From contig NZ_AZGO01000043.1 of the NCBI RefSeq assembly GCF_001435345.1, positions 14,161-49,903 on the forward strand: a stretch of 35,743 nucleotides of DNA, written 5' to 3'. Below, in pieces: positions 14,771 through 22,590 of the stretch (position 1 is the stretch's first letter; each line of letters begins with the position of its first letter). Source of the stretch: Limosilactobacillus pontis DSM 8475. Lineage in GTDB: Bacteria > Bacillota > Bacilli > Lactobacillales > Lactobacillaceae. Position numbers and translations under genes: made by a program. Below the pieces are notes generated by a model. That model saw only the letters and a program-made list of their open reading frames with translations, had not been told where the DNA came from and did no database searches.

Positions 14771-15769
14771 TCAAAACATCAACCTACTCCACGGCCTCAT
14801 CCTCCACACGCCGGTAGTCCTGGACCATCTCCGCCAGACTTTTCTTGTATGGCTTTTCCACCAGGATGACAGGACAGATCCTGAAATGTTATGCCAGATG
14901 CTGAAGAGGGTTGACGCAATCGCGGCAGCCGGTGAGAAGTAGGTCAGTGCCAGGGTGGCCCCCAGACTAGAGTCCTGCATGCCGACCTCAAACGTCAGGG
15001 CCTTCTGCTGCGGCTGGCGAAGACGCAGCAACCGTGAAAATAGGTAACCCAGCGTGTAACCCAATAGATTGTGCAGCATTACCACCGGAATCACGATCGC
15101 GGTCGCGGCGGTAAACAGGTTGGCATGGTTGGCCGACACCACCGCCCCGATGATGGCCAGGATCGCCAGTTGGGATACGATTGGCAAAAAGTCCAGAACC
15201 GGCGCCAGTCGTTTGCCAAAGAAGGTGTGTACCACCACCCCACAGACAATCGGGAGAACCACGATCTCAAGCGTGCTCATGAACAGACTCTGGGTCGGTA
15301 CCTTGACGTATTGCCCGGCAAACAGGTAGAGAATCATCGGTAGCATCACCGGGGCCAGCAGGGTCGACAGAGCCTCAATCGACACATCCAGGGCCACGTC
15401 CCTACCGGCAAGGTAGGCCATGACACTCGATGAGGTTCCGCTCGGGCAGGCGCCCACCAGGATCACCCCGGCCGCTGTCGCCCCCTTCAGCTGAAATACC
15501 AGACATAGCAGCCAGGCTAGGCTCGGCATGATCAGATAGTGGGCCACTGTCCCCAGCAGGACTGGGACTGGCTTTTGAACAATCCGTCTAAAGTCCTGGC
15601 CAGTCAGAGTCAGCCCCATCCCAAACAGGATCACGCCCAACAGATACTTTGTGTTAGCAACAACGGGGGCTGAAAAACTGGGTACAAGGTAGTTGAATAC
15701 CGCCCATAACACCACAAAGAGTGTAAACCACTTGCTTAGCCACCTTCCAAATGAAACAACCTTATTCAT
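14771..15769 (-). CDS. BASS-family carrier with a probable 3' frameshift
   Basis: A bile acid:sodium symporter superfamily (BASS/SBF) membrane protein with about nine to ten helices; members move organic anions, including 2-keto acids, with sodium. Family features: GMGLTLTGQDF, VGACPSGTSSSVMAYLAGRD and EVGMQDSSLGATLALTYFSP. GGAGG lies 6 bases before the ATG. The core is intact up to FSIWHNISGSVLSSWW. The last 23 or so codons (VWRRWSRTTGVWRMRPW and on) look out of frame. The next frame reads KPYKKSLAEMVQDYRRV then EDEAVE and TAG at 14784-14786, with normal composition and codon use. So a late indel has probably replaced the natural tail. It follows the SufT-like gene by 18 bases and looks like the last gene of the ilvD operon. 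Confidence 0.82.
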   Translation of the reverse strand: MNKVVSFGRWLSKWFTLFVVLWAVFNYLVPSFSAPVVANTKYLLGVILFGMGLTLTGQDFRRIVQKPVPVLLGTVAHYLIMPSLAWLLCLVFQLKGATAAGVILVGACPSGTSSSVMAYLAGRDVALDVSIEALSTLLAPVMLPMILYLFAGQYVKVPTQSLFMSTLEIVVLPIVCGVVVHTFFGKRLAPVLDFLPIVSQLAILAIIGAVVSANHANLFTAATAIVIPVVMLHNLLGYTLGYLFSRLLRLRQPQQKALTFEVGMQDSSLGATLALTYFSPAAAIASTLFSIWHNISGSVLSSWWKSHTRKVWRRWSRTTGVWRMRPWSRLMF

Positions 15770-15787
15770 ATTTTTCCTCCTCTATTT

Positions 15788-16114
15788 TTAACCGTGATAG
15801 CCAAGGGTAATCTTGGCCAGCCTACTCATCCGCGCCGGCGTCCAGGCCGGCTCCCAAACGACGTCGACCCGGACCCGACAAACCCCATTCACTTTCCGGA
15901 TCGCTGTTTCGATCATCTGTCGTAACACGTCCGTGATCGGACAGCCCATCGTCGTCAGGGTCATCGTGACCGTTACTGTCCCATCAATGGTCATATCTAT
16001 TCCGTAGATCAACCCCAGGTTAACCAGGTCAATTCCAAGCTCCGGGTCAACAACACCCTGCAAGGCCTTGATGATTTGGTCAACAATCTGACCATCCTGT
16101 CGTACTTCATTCAT
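15788..16114 (-). CDS. MIP18/DUF59 Fe-S cluster assembly factor (SufT/PaaD-like)
   Basis: A 108-residue DUF59 protein. It has the family's VVDPELGIDLVNLGLIYGID start, TTMGCPITD with the conserved Cys, and VDVVWEPAWTPARMS near the end. Members help mature Fe-S enzymes; SufT is the Firmicutes example. The ATG at 16114 follows a purine tract GGGAGGGAGGAGG that serves as ribosome binding site. The ilvD stop is 19 bases upstream, so the two are in one operon. The pairing fits: dihydroxyacid dehydratase is an Fe-S enzyme. The specific client relationship is inference. Confidence 0.9.
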   Translation of the reverse strand: MNEVRQDGQIVDQIIKALQGVVDPELGIDLVNLGLIYGIDMTIDGTVTVTMTLTTMGCPITDVLRQMIETAIRKVNGVCRVRVDVVWEPAWTPARMSRLAKITLGYHG

Positions 16115-16133
16115 CCTCCTCCCTCCCTTTCGC

Positions 16134-17884
16134 CTATTGCAACTTATTGGCCGCCTTAAGCAGCTGATCATAACCGACCATTACACCACCGGTATCGGCC
16201 GAGGTCACCAGGGCCTGGTAACGGGCTAAATACCCCTGCTTGACCTTGGGCGTGAAGGGCGGTAGTTCCCGCCGGCGTTGCCTAAGCTCCTCATCGGATA
16301 CCAGCAGGTCGACTGTCCGTCTGACCAAGTCGATGTGGATCCGGTCACCGTTTCTGATGAGGGCAATCTCCCCGCCCGAGGCAGCCTCCGGTGAAACGTG
16401 ACCAATGCAGATACCGTGGGTAGCCCCCGAAAAGCGGCCATCCGTGATCAGGGCCACATCCTTCTCCAACCTCCGTCCGATGATATCGGCCGTGGGATTC
16501 AGCATCTCAGGCATCCCCGGTCCGCCCTTTGGTCCCTCGTCGTAACGGATGACAACTACATCGCCCTTCTTGACAGCTCCACCATCAATTCCCTTGACGG
16601 CGGCATCATGGGAGTCAAAGCAGACCGCCTTACCGGTAAACGTTGTGATGGTCGGGTCAACTCCCGCAGACTTGATCACCGACCCATTCTTAGCAATGTT
16701 GCCATACAGTACCGCCAGGCCGCCCACCGGTGAGTAGGCCTTGGCAACCGGGCGAATGACCGCCTCGTCTTGCAAATGATGACCAAGAACGTTCTCCCGA
16801 ATCGTCTTACCGGTGACACTCGGCCGATCGGGGTGAAAGACATCGCCACCCATTTCGATCAGTTCGTTCATGATCGCGGGCATCCCCCCGGCCCGGTGGA
16901 CATCCTCCATTGTCCAATGCGAGGATGGCGCAATCTTGGCGATATGCGGGGTCCGTTTGGCGATCCGGTTGATATCCTTCTCGGTATAATCGACCCCGGC
17001 CTCGTGGGCGATCGCCAGGCCATGCAAGAACGTATTGGTAGATCCCCCCATCGCCATGTCGGCAGCATAAATATCGTCAAAGGCCTCCTTGGTCATGATC
17101 TCCCGCGGGGTCAGCCCCTGTTTGACGACCGCTACCACCCGACGCGCGGCCTGACGAACCAGTTCCCGGCGTTGTTTTGAGATCGCCAGAGCGGTGCCGT
17201 TAAACGGTAGGGCCATCCCCAGCGCCTCCATCAGGCAGTTCATGGAATTAGCCGTGAACATTCCGGCACAGGAGCCACAGCTTGGACACGCATTCTGCTC
17301 CATTTCCAAGAAGTCTTCCCGGGAGAGCTTCCCATCCTTAAAGGCCCCCACCGCCTCAAACATGTTGGAGAGGGTAATCGCCTTCCCATGCGGGTCTAGC
17401 CCCGCCTTCATCGGTCCGCCCGAGACAAAGACCGCCGGGACATTGGTGTGGGCGGCCGCCATCAGCATCCCCGGGGTGATCTTGTCACAGTTTGGCATAA
17501 ACAGGACCCCATCGAACCAGTGAGCATTGATGACCGTTTCGGCCGCATCGGCAATCAGTTCCCGGCTGGGTAGTGAGTAGCGCATCCCAATGTGGCCCAT
17601 CGCAATACCGTCATCGACCCCGATCGTGTTGAACTCAAACGGTACCCCACCCGCCTTACGAATCTCCTCCTTGGCAATATCCGCAAGCTCACGCAGGTGG
17701 ACATGCCCCGGAACAATCTCAATGTAGGAGTTACAGACGGCGATGAACGGTTTGTCCATGTCCGCCGGTCGCTTAATCCGGCCCGTGGTATACAGGAGAC
17801 TGCGGCCCGGTCCACCCCCTTGGTAATCTCATCGCTGCGTTTCTGCAGCTTGTCAGTATCAAAAGAAAAACTAAGTGTTCCCAT
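16134..17884 (-). pseudogene. ilvD: Dihydroxyacid dehydratase gene broken by a 5' frameshift
   Basis: IlvD converts 2,3-dihydroxy branched acids to 2-keto acids in isoleucine/valine and pantothenate synthesis. The normal start is the ATG at 17884 with GAGGTGA 5 bases upstream, reading [20 protein letters not shown] then TKGVDRAA. At about 17800-17805 the frame is lost. The expected continuation, [19 protein letters not shown], lies in the next frame and runs on intact for some 550 codons to 16134. Family spacing between DRA and RSLL implies about 7 missing bases (1 modulo 3). The rest keeps the cluster and active-site motifs: [22 protein letters not shown] and [10 protein letters not shown]. 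An ATG at 17759 could start the long part but has no ribosome binding site and would lose about 45 residues. A sequencing error is the alternative. Confidence 0.85.
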
Positions 17885-17923
17885 CTACTTCACCTCACAA
17901 ATAGACCTTTACCAACACCAGGC

Positions 17924-18049
17924 AAAAGAAAAACGGCCAACAGCTTTGGCAGCTGCTGACCGTTTTGCGCATGGTCACCATCACCGCCCAGACCTAACAC
18001 CTGGGCAGCACCAATTAGCGCCCAGATCACTGAATGATAATGGCGCTAA
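17924..18049 (-). promoter_or_regulatory. Transcription attenuator of the ilvD operon
   Basis: Three hairpins lie in series on the minus strand. The first, TTAGCGCC with GGGCGCTAA (18015-18049), encloses the Ile codons of the leader peptide. The second is GCTGCCCAG with CTGGGCGG (17984-18009). The third is a terminator, AAAACGGTCAGCAGC with GCTGTTGGCCGTTTTT and TCTTTT (17924-17966). The layout matches classical ribosome-stalling attenuation. There is no T-box sequence here. Confidence 0.82.
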
Positions 18050-18083
18050 TAATTAATGCTTGTTGTCCTGATTGATGATTCAT
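18027..18083 (-). CDS. Ile-rich leader peptide of the ilvD attenuator
   Basis: The peptide is MNHQSGQQALIISAIIIQ, 18 residues, with five Ile codons (ATT ATT ... ATT ATC ATT) and one Leu codon. GAGGGG lies 7 bases before the ATG. Its last codons sit inside the first hairpin of the attenuator. Ribosomes stalled for charged isoleucyl-tRNA would be expected to favour read-through into ilvD. Similar leader-peptide control is known for the Lactococcus leu-ilv operon. Confidence 0.85.
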   Translation of the reverse strand: MNHQSGQQALIISAIIIQ

Positions 18084-18107
18084 GCTTTTACCCCTCTATA
18101 CAGTTAA

Positions 18108-18129
18108 AATTTAATTAGAAAATTAAATT
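18108..18129. repeat. AT-rich inverted repeat at the start of the ilvD leader transcript
   Basis: AATTTAATT and AATTAAATT are perfect 9-base arms around AGAA. It falls at about +1 to +22 of the predicted transcript, so it could be a repressor operator or a 5' stabilising hairpin. Confidence 0.55.
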
Positions 18130-18135
18130 AAAGAT

Positions 18136-18163
18136 AGAATAACAGAAGTATCCGGGAAGTCAA
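18136..18163 (-). promoter_or_regulatory. Promoter of the ilvD operon
   Basis: On the minus strand TTGACT and TATTCT are 16 bases apart. The start would fall near 18129, about 46 bases before the leader peptide. Confidence 0.65.
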
Positions 18164-18186
18164 TTAAATCTCGCATATTCTTAAAA

Positions 18187-18224
18187 TAAAAAGGCCGCGA
18201 TCCAGGTTTGGTGGGTATCGCGCC
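18187..18224 (-). terminator. Terminator after ferredoxin-NADP reductase
   Basis: GGCGCGATACCC and CTGGATCGCGGCC form the stem on the minus strand, followed by TTTTTATTTT. Confidence 0.8.
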
Positions 18225-18228
18225 ATTG

Positions 18229-19227
18229 TCACTTACGTTTGATATTCATCGACGAGGAGTGAACAGCTAACCGCTTCTGTGGATAGAGCTGCTTAGCGAG
18301 GGCCGTTACCGCGGTCGGTGCCTCACCAAAGGCCGTGGCGATCAGCGCCGTCTTCCCTGGGTAGGTCACCCCGTCACCGATGGCGTAGACCCCGGGGACA
18401 CTCGTCTGCATGGTCGAATCGACCGTCAGGAGGTGACGTTCGCTGGCCAGGTCCAGCGACCACTGGGTCAAAGCAGCGTTGTTGGCGGTAAAGCCGTAGT
18501 TGACCACGATTGAGTCGACCGTCAGCTGGTCTTCGTCGTCACTGCGCATCTTCTTCAGGTCGATCGTCACTGCATCTGCCATCGTCGTGAGACGCTTTGG
18601 CAAGTAGGGAGTAACCAGGTGGACCGACGACGCCTTCAACTGGCTGACGGTATGCTCCAGGCCCCGAAACTCATTGCGCCGGTGGACTAGGTAGACATCC
18701 TTAGCCACCGGTTCCAGCATCAGGGCAATGTCGATGGCTGAGTCGCCGCCACCCAACACCGCCACACGCTGACCAGCAAAGTCGTCCTTGTGACTGACAA
18801 AGTAGTGCAGCCGGTCCCCTTCGAGCTGGTCGGCACCATCGAGGGCCAACTTACGCGGCGTGAAGGCCCCGTTGCCCAGGGCGATAATGACCGCCTTGGA
18901 GTGGGAAATTCGGTCGGCTGACTTGATGGTGAAGGTCCCATCCTCCTCCTTGACCACGTCGTCAACGGTTTCACCCAGAAACTGGTCGACCGGGGCGATC
19001 GCCAATTGTTTCTTCAGCTGGTTGACCAATTCCTGGCCGGTGGCGCCCGGCAACCCGGCTACGTCCCAAACCTGCTTCTCGGGGTACAGGGCGGCCACCT
19101 GTCCACCCAATTGGGGAAGGCTTTCAATCAGCTGGGCGTGCAGTTCGTGCAGGCCGCAGTAGAAGGCCGCAAACATCCCGGCCGGGCCGCCACCAACAAT
19201 CGTTACATCATAACTTTCTTCCGTCAT
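18229..19227 (-). CDS. Ferredoxin/flavodoxin-NADP reductase, type 2
   Basis: A homodimeric, thioredoxin-reductase-like FAD enzyme of 332 residues that passes electrons between NADPH and ferredoxin or flavodoxin. The FAD motif VGGGPAGMFAAFY is at the N-terminus, the NADP motif LGGGDSAIDIAL in the middle, and YAIGDGVTYPGKTALIATAFGE near the end in two parts. There is no CxxC, which separates it from thioredoxin reductase. I chose the ATG at 19227. A TATAAT box at 19265-19270 on the minus strand puts the transcript start near 19258, excluding the longer in-frame starts. The ribosome binding site is only GCGAGG at 11 bases. Single gene, divergent from the nucleoside hydrolase gene. Confidence 0.92.
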   Translation of the reverse strand: MTEESYDVTIVGGGPAGMFAAFYCGLHELHAQLIESLPQLGGQVAALYPEKQVWDVAGLPGATGQELVNQLKKQLAIAPVDQFLGETVDDVVKEEDGTFTIKSADRISHSKAVIIALGNGAFTPRKLALDGADQLEGDRLHYFVSHKDDFAGQRVAVLGGGDSAIDIALMLEPVAKDVYLVHRRNEFRGLEHTVSQLKASSVHLVTPYLPKRLTTMADAVTIDLKKMRSDDEDQLTVDSIVVNYGFTANNAALTQWSLDLASERHLLTVDSTMQTSVPGVYAIGDGVTYPGKTALIATAFGEAPTAVTALAKQLYPQKRLAVHSSSMNIKRK

Positions 19228-19329
19228 TGAATACGGGCCTCGCTTTCTTATTTTTTGTTTAACCATTATAACATTTTCTTGCCTAATCAAAATTTTAATA
19301 AAGCGCTACCATCTTTAACGTTTTACCTA

Positions 19330-19358
19330 TTGTATTTACTAAAAAACTAATTTATCAT
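19330..19358 (+). promoter_or_regulatory. Promoter of the nucleoside hydrolase gene
   Basis: TTGTAT and TATCAT are separated by 17 bases, 45 bases before the ATG. Confidence 0.6.
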
Positions 19359-19403
19359 AGAAAACGTAGATAGTAAATTTTAGTTAATCTTGGAGGGACT
19401 AAT

Positions 19404-20366
19404 ATGGCTAAAAGAAAAATGATTCTTGACTTGGACACCGGTGTTGACGACGCTTTGGCGATTGCCTACGCCCTGGCTGACCCAGAAGTTGACCTGATCG
19501 GGATCGTTAGCTCCTACGGTAACAACCTGCTCGACGTTTGTGCCGAGAACAGTCTGAAGCTGTTGGAACTGCTCGGTCACACCGACATTCCAGTATTCAA
19601 GGGCTTACCACACTCATGCACGACGGACCACTTCGACGTCATGCAGGTTTCCAAAGACATCCACGGAAACAACGGGATCGGTGAGGTTCAACTGCCAGCG
19701 CCAAGCCGGAGTATTGAGGAAGAATCCGGGGTGGACTTCTATATCGACGCCGCCCACAAGTATGGCAAGGACCTGATCATCATCCCAACTGGCCCGATGA
19801 CTAACCTGGCTGCCGCCCTCAAGAAGGACCCAGAGATTGCCCACCTGATCGGCAATGTTACCTTCATGGGTGGTGCCCTGACGGTTGAGGGGAACGTTAC
19901 CCCAGTTGCCGAAGCCAACATCAACCAGGACCCAAAGGCTGCTAACGAAGTCTTGACGTCTGACCTGCCACTGACGATGGTTGGCCTGGACGTTACCCTG
20001 CGGACTCTCTTGACCAAGAAGGAAACCCAACAATGGCGTGACCTCGGTACCAAGGCTGGTAAGGCCTACGCCGACATCACCGACTTCTACATCGACGCCT
20101 ACTACAACCTGGATATCGACAAGAACGGCTGTGCCATCCACGATCCACTGGCCGTTGGTGTTGGGATCGACCCATCCTTCGTTACTACGCTGAGCCTCTT
20201 TGTTAAGTGTGTCTACGAGGAAGGCCCTTACTACGCCCGGATCATCGGTGACAATTCCAAGCTGAACGATCCAAACCCGAACGTCAAGGTTGCCATCAAC
20301 GTCGACAAGGAACGTTACCTGAAGGTCTTCATGGACCACCTGACGAACCTGTTCAAGGAACACTAG
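19404..20366 (+). CDS. Inosine/uridine-preferring nucleoside hydrolase
   Basis: This hydrolyses ribonucleosides to ribose and base for salvage, in the cytoplasm. It is 320 residues long, the family size. The N-terminal calcium site LDLDTGVDDALA has the required aspartates, IPTGPMTNLAAALKKDP and FMGGAL follow, and the C-terminal HDPLAVGVGIDP gives the last metal-binding Asp. TTGGAGG lies 8 bases before the ATG. Codon use is strongly biased (CTG, AAC, GGT, CCA), suggesting high expression. It stands alone between two promoters and a terminator. Purine versus pyrimidine preference cannot be read by eye. Confidence 0.93.
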   Translation: MAKRKMILDLDTGVDDALAIAYALADPEVDLIGIVSSYGNNLLDVCAENSLKLLELLGHTDIPVFKGLPHSCTTDHFDVMQVSKDIHGNNGIGEVQLPAPSRSIEEESGVDFYIDAAHKYGKDLIIIPTGPMTNLAAALKKDPEIAHLIGNVTFMGGALTVEGNVTPVAEANINQDPKAANEVLTSDLPLTMVGLDVTLRTLLTKKETQQWRDLGTKAGKAYADITDFYIDAYYNLDIDKNGCAIHDPLAVGVGIDPSFVTTLSLFVKCVYEEGPYYARIIGDNSKLNDPNPNVKVAINVDKERYLKVFMDHLTNLFKEH

Positions 20367-20388
20367 TCCTAAAATATAAACAAAAGAG

Positions 20389-20420
20389 AAATGCCAAATC
20401 ACGCGGATTCGGCATTTTTT
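20389..20420 (+). terminator. Terminator after the nucleoside hydrolase gene
   Basis: AAATGCCAAATC and GATTCGGCATTTTTT form the stem. It is similar to the terminator at 28582-28621 and covers the stop codon of the convergent TetR gene. Confidence 0.85.
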
Positions 20421-20925
20421 ATTGAAGTAATTTTTCCAAAATCTTCCTCAGCCTAATCAAGGCCACCACCTGACCGGTAGGATCCTGGAGACACTCGTTA
20501 ATCGTGGTGTGGCACAGTGCCATCACCGCCCACTCGGTATCGCCCCGCGGCTCGGCGGCCCGCCGGACTGGAAGGACACCCTCGTTGGTCAAGAAGTGGC
20601 GGCGAATGAAGTCATAGTAGGGGCTGTGGTGGACCCGGTCGACGAAATCGGCCACCATCCGGTAGTAGTCTCGGGCGGTCAGCTGACGGCCTGCCGCCGT
20701 GATTGGGGCGTGGACCTCATCCATCACCGTCGAAAACAGGTACAAGTAGGCGTCAGTCAGGTCTGGGAAGTACTTATAGAAGGCTCCCCGTGAGATCCCC
20801 GCTTGCTTGATGATTCGGGCCACCTCGGCATCTGGTAGGCTATGCTGGCTGAACTCGGTCAGCAGGGCCGCCGTCACCCGTTGCTTTTTCTCGTCCTTCA
20901 AGTTTTGAAAGGTCCGACTCGGCAT
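20419..20925 (-). CDS. TetR-family regulator
   Basis: A 168-residue TetR/AcrR-type repressor. The N-terminal helix-turn-helix is visible as DAEVARIIKQAGISRGAFYKYF at about residues 32-53, with the typical GAFYKYF recognition helix end. The C-terminal ligand domain is not assignable. The ATG at 20925 has GAGG 8 bases upstream. It lies 10 bases after the TSUP permease gene and is co-transcribed with it, so it probably controls that permease and itself. No operator was identified. Confidence 0.87.
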   Translation of the reverse strand: MPSRTFQNLKDEKKQRVTAALLTEFSQHSLPDAEVARIIKQAGISRGAFYKYFPDLTDAYLYLFSTVMDEVHAPITAAGRQLTARDYYRMVADFVDRVHHSPYYDFIRRHFLTNEGVLPVRRAAEPRGDTEWAVMALCHTTINECLQDPTGQVVALIRLRKILEKLLQ

Positions 20926-20935
20926 GACCCTCACC

Positions 20936-21721
20936 TCACATCACATTGCGAATGATTAGAGAAACAGCCAGGATCAGGGCCCCGGCACCAACAATGATCT
21001 GCATCAGTCGCCCCGGCAGGTGACGAACGATGATCGGCCCGAGAATCCCCCCAAGGATGTTACCGACAAACAGGGGCAGGACGTACTGCCAGTAGATGAC
21101 CGCCTCGATGGCAAAGATAATAGCCGCCATTGTGTTGGTAGCCGTCATCGCAACGTTCTTCAGGGCATTATTGACGGCAAAGGTTTGCGAGCGGTTGACC
21201 ACCGTCAGCAGGGTCAGCATCATAACCCCAGCCCCGGCGTTGAAGTAGCCGGAATAGATACCAACAATGAAGATCCCAACCCAGGCCAGGAAGCGGTGAA
21301 GGCGGGACCGGCCGAACGCCTGGCTGTTCTTCACTAGCTCTGGGTGAGCCTGACGCGGCTTGTGCGGCATGATCAGGATGACCCCGGCAGCCCCAATGCA
21401 GATCGGAACCAGGTCCTGGAACCACTTGCTGGGCAGGGCGAAGAGCAGGAGGGCGCCAATGATTGACCCGGTCAGAACGACTGGGATCATTATCAACATC
21501 TGCTTCCGGTTATTGCGGAGTTCCTTGGCGGAAGCGACCACCGAGCTGTAGCCGCTGGCGACAGTCGAAAAACAGCTGGTAACGTTGGCCATTACCGGCG
21601 AGAGCCCCATCGCCAGTAGTGACGGGTACGATACTAGCGAGGCCAGGCCTGCGGCAGCACTGGTGATTCCCGCCAGGATCCCAATGATAATTAACAAGAT
21701 AATCGAAACTAATTCAGACAT
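20936..21721 (-). CDS. TSUP (TauE/SafE) family permease
   Basis: A membrane protein of 261 residues with about eight hydrophobic segments, of the sulfite exporter TauE/SafE (TSUP) family, which moves sulfur-containing or organic anions. Family features are GITSAAAGLASLVSYPSLLA near the N-terminus and the repeat counterpart GIYSGYFNAGAGVMMLTLL near residue 150. The ATG at 21721 is preceded by AAAGGTTGAGGAAA. First gene of a two-gene operon with the TetR regulator; the promoter region is divergent from the TPP riboswitch. The substrate is unknown. Confidence 0.88.
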   Translation of the reverse strand: MSELVSIILLIIIGILAGITSAAAGLASLVSYPSLLAMGLSPVMANVTSCFSTVASGYSSVVASAKELRNNRKQMLIMIPVVLTGSIIGALLLFALPSKWFQDLVPICIGAAGVILIMPHKPRQAHPELVKNSQAFGRSRLHRFLAWVGIFIVGIYSGYFNAGAGVMMLTLLTVVNRSQTFAVNNALKNVAMTATNTMAAIIFAIEAVIYWQYVLPLFVGNILGGILGPIIVRHLPGRLMQIIVGAGALILAVSLIIRNVM

Positions 21722-21795
21722 TTTCCTCAACCTTTATTCTTAATCAGCTTCCATTGTACGCGTCCTGAGGCCTTTCTGCACGGTCTTTCCTAAGC

Positions 21796-21824
21796 TTGAA
21801 CTTACCGGCTAATTTTTGTATCAT
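21796..21824 (+). promoter_or_regulatory. Promoter of the TPP riboswitch transcript
   Basis: TTGAAC and TATCAT with a 17-base spacer. Transcription would start near 21831. Confidence 0.7.
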
Positions 21825-21848
21825 AAGTAGTAAGATTAATACGATGTC

Positions 21849-21920
21849 TGGGGTGCTATTTGGCTGAGATAATACCCATTGAACCTGACCTGGCTAGCAC
21901 CAGCGGAGGAAGATTCGGTA
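21849..21920 (+). promoter_or_regulatory. TPP riboswitch (THI element)
   Basis: The conserved thi-box is clear: GGGGTGC, GGCTGAGATAATACCC, ACCTGACCTGGCTAGCACCAG and GGAGGAAG. It is followed by a terminator and the ykoEDC operon, so thiamine diphosphate should shut transcription off. Confidence 0.96.
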
Positions 21921-21945
21921 AATTTCGATTGATAAAACAGTCTGT

Positions 21946-21980
21946 GCCCCACGATGAGTTTCATTGTGGGCTTTTTATTT
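21946..21980 (+). terminator. Terminator of the TPP riboswitch
   Basis: GCCCCACGATGA and TCATTGTGGGC form the stem with a GTT loop, followed by TTTTTATTT. Confidence 0.9.
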
Positions 21981-22029
21981 GCCTTGGGATCGCCTTAATC
22001 CATTCTATTATTAAGGAGTCGATTTTATT

Positions 22030-22587
22030 ATGAAGAAAGGCTTTCACTTGCGCGACATCATCCTACTCGCTCTGATTGGGATCATCTTCGGGGTCATCTA
22101 CTTTGCGGCGGCATTCGTCTACAACGGTCTGACCCTCCTGCTGACCCCGGTCGGCTATGGACCGCTGGCCAACGACATTACCATGGGGATCTGGTGCATG
22201 GCCGGCCCCCTTGCTGGTTTTATGTTCCGCCTCCCCGGGGCATCATTTCTCGGCGAGTTTCTCGGGGCCACCGTGGAGATGTTTCTCGGTGACCAGTGGG
22301 GTGCGGCCAACCTGATCTCCGGTGTCGTCCAGGGGGCCGGGACCGAGATCGGCTTCACCCTGACTGGCTATCGGATCTATAACTGGCTGACTGTCGTCCT
22401 GGTAACCGTCGCGACGACTATCGTCACCTTTGCCTGGGACTGGTTCCGCAACGGCTACAGCCAGTTTGCCGTTCACATGCTAGTCGTGATGATCATCGTC
22501 CGCTTCGTTTCAATCTTCCTCTTCGCCGGGGTCTTGAACAAACTAATCATTAACATGCTCACCCGGGCGCACGTCATTCGGAGGTAA
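22030..22587 (+). CDS. ykoE: ECF transporter S component for thiamine or its pyrimidine precursor
   Basis: A 185-residue integral membrane protein of the YkoE family, the substrate-binding subunit of a thiamine-related ECF-type importer. It has about five to six hydrophobic segments. The conserved DIILLALIGIIFGVIYF start, the FLGEFLGATVEMFLGDQWG segment and VVQGAGTEIGF are seen. Its place after a TPP riboswitch and before matching ATPase and T-component genes confirms the role. The ATG follows AAGGAG at 10 bases. Four bases separate it from ykoD. Thiamine versus hydroxymethylpyrimidine preference is not readable. Confidence 0.92.
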   Translation: MKKGFHLRDIILLALIGIIFGVIYFAAAFVYNGLTLLLTPVGYGPLANDITMGIWCMAGPLAGFMFRLPGASFLGEFLGATVEMFLGDQWGAANLISGVVQGAGTEIGFTLTGYRIYNWLTVVLVTVATTIVTFAWDWFRNGYSQFAVHMLVVMIIVRFVSIFLFAGVLNKLIINMLTRAHVIRR

Positions 22588-22590
22588 ACC

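Noticed and set aside
17555-17759. Possible restart of ilvD at the ATG at 17759
   Set aside because: No ribosome binding site, and about 45 conserved N-terminal residues would be lost; treated as part of a frameshifted gene.
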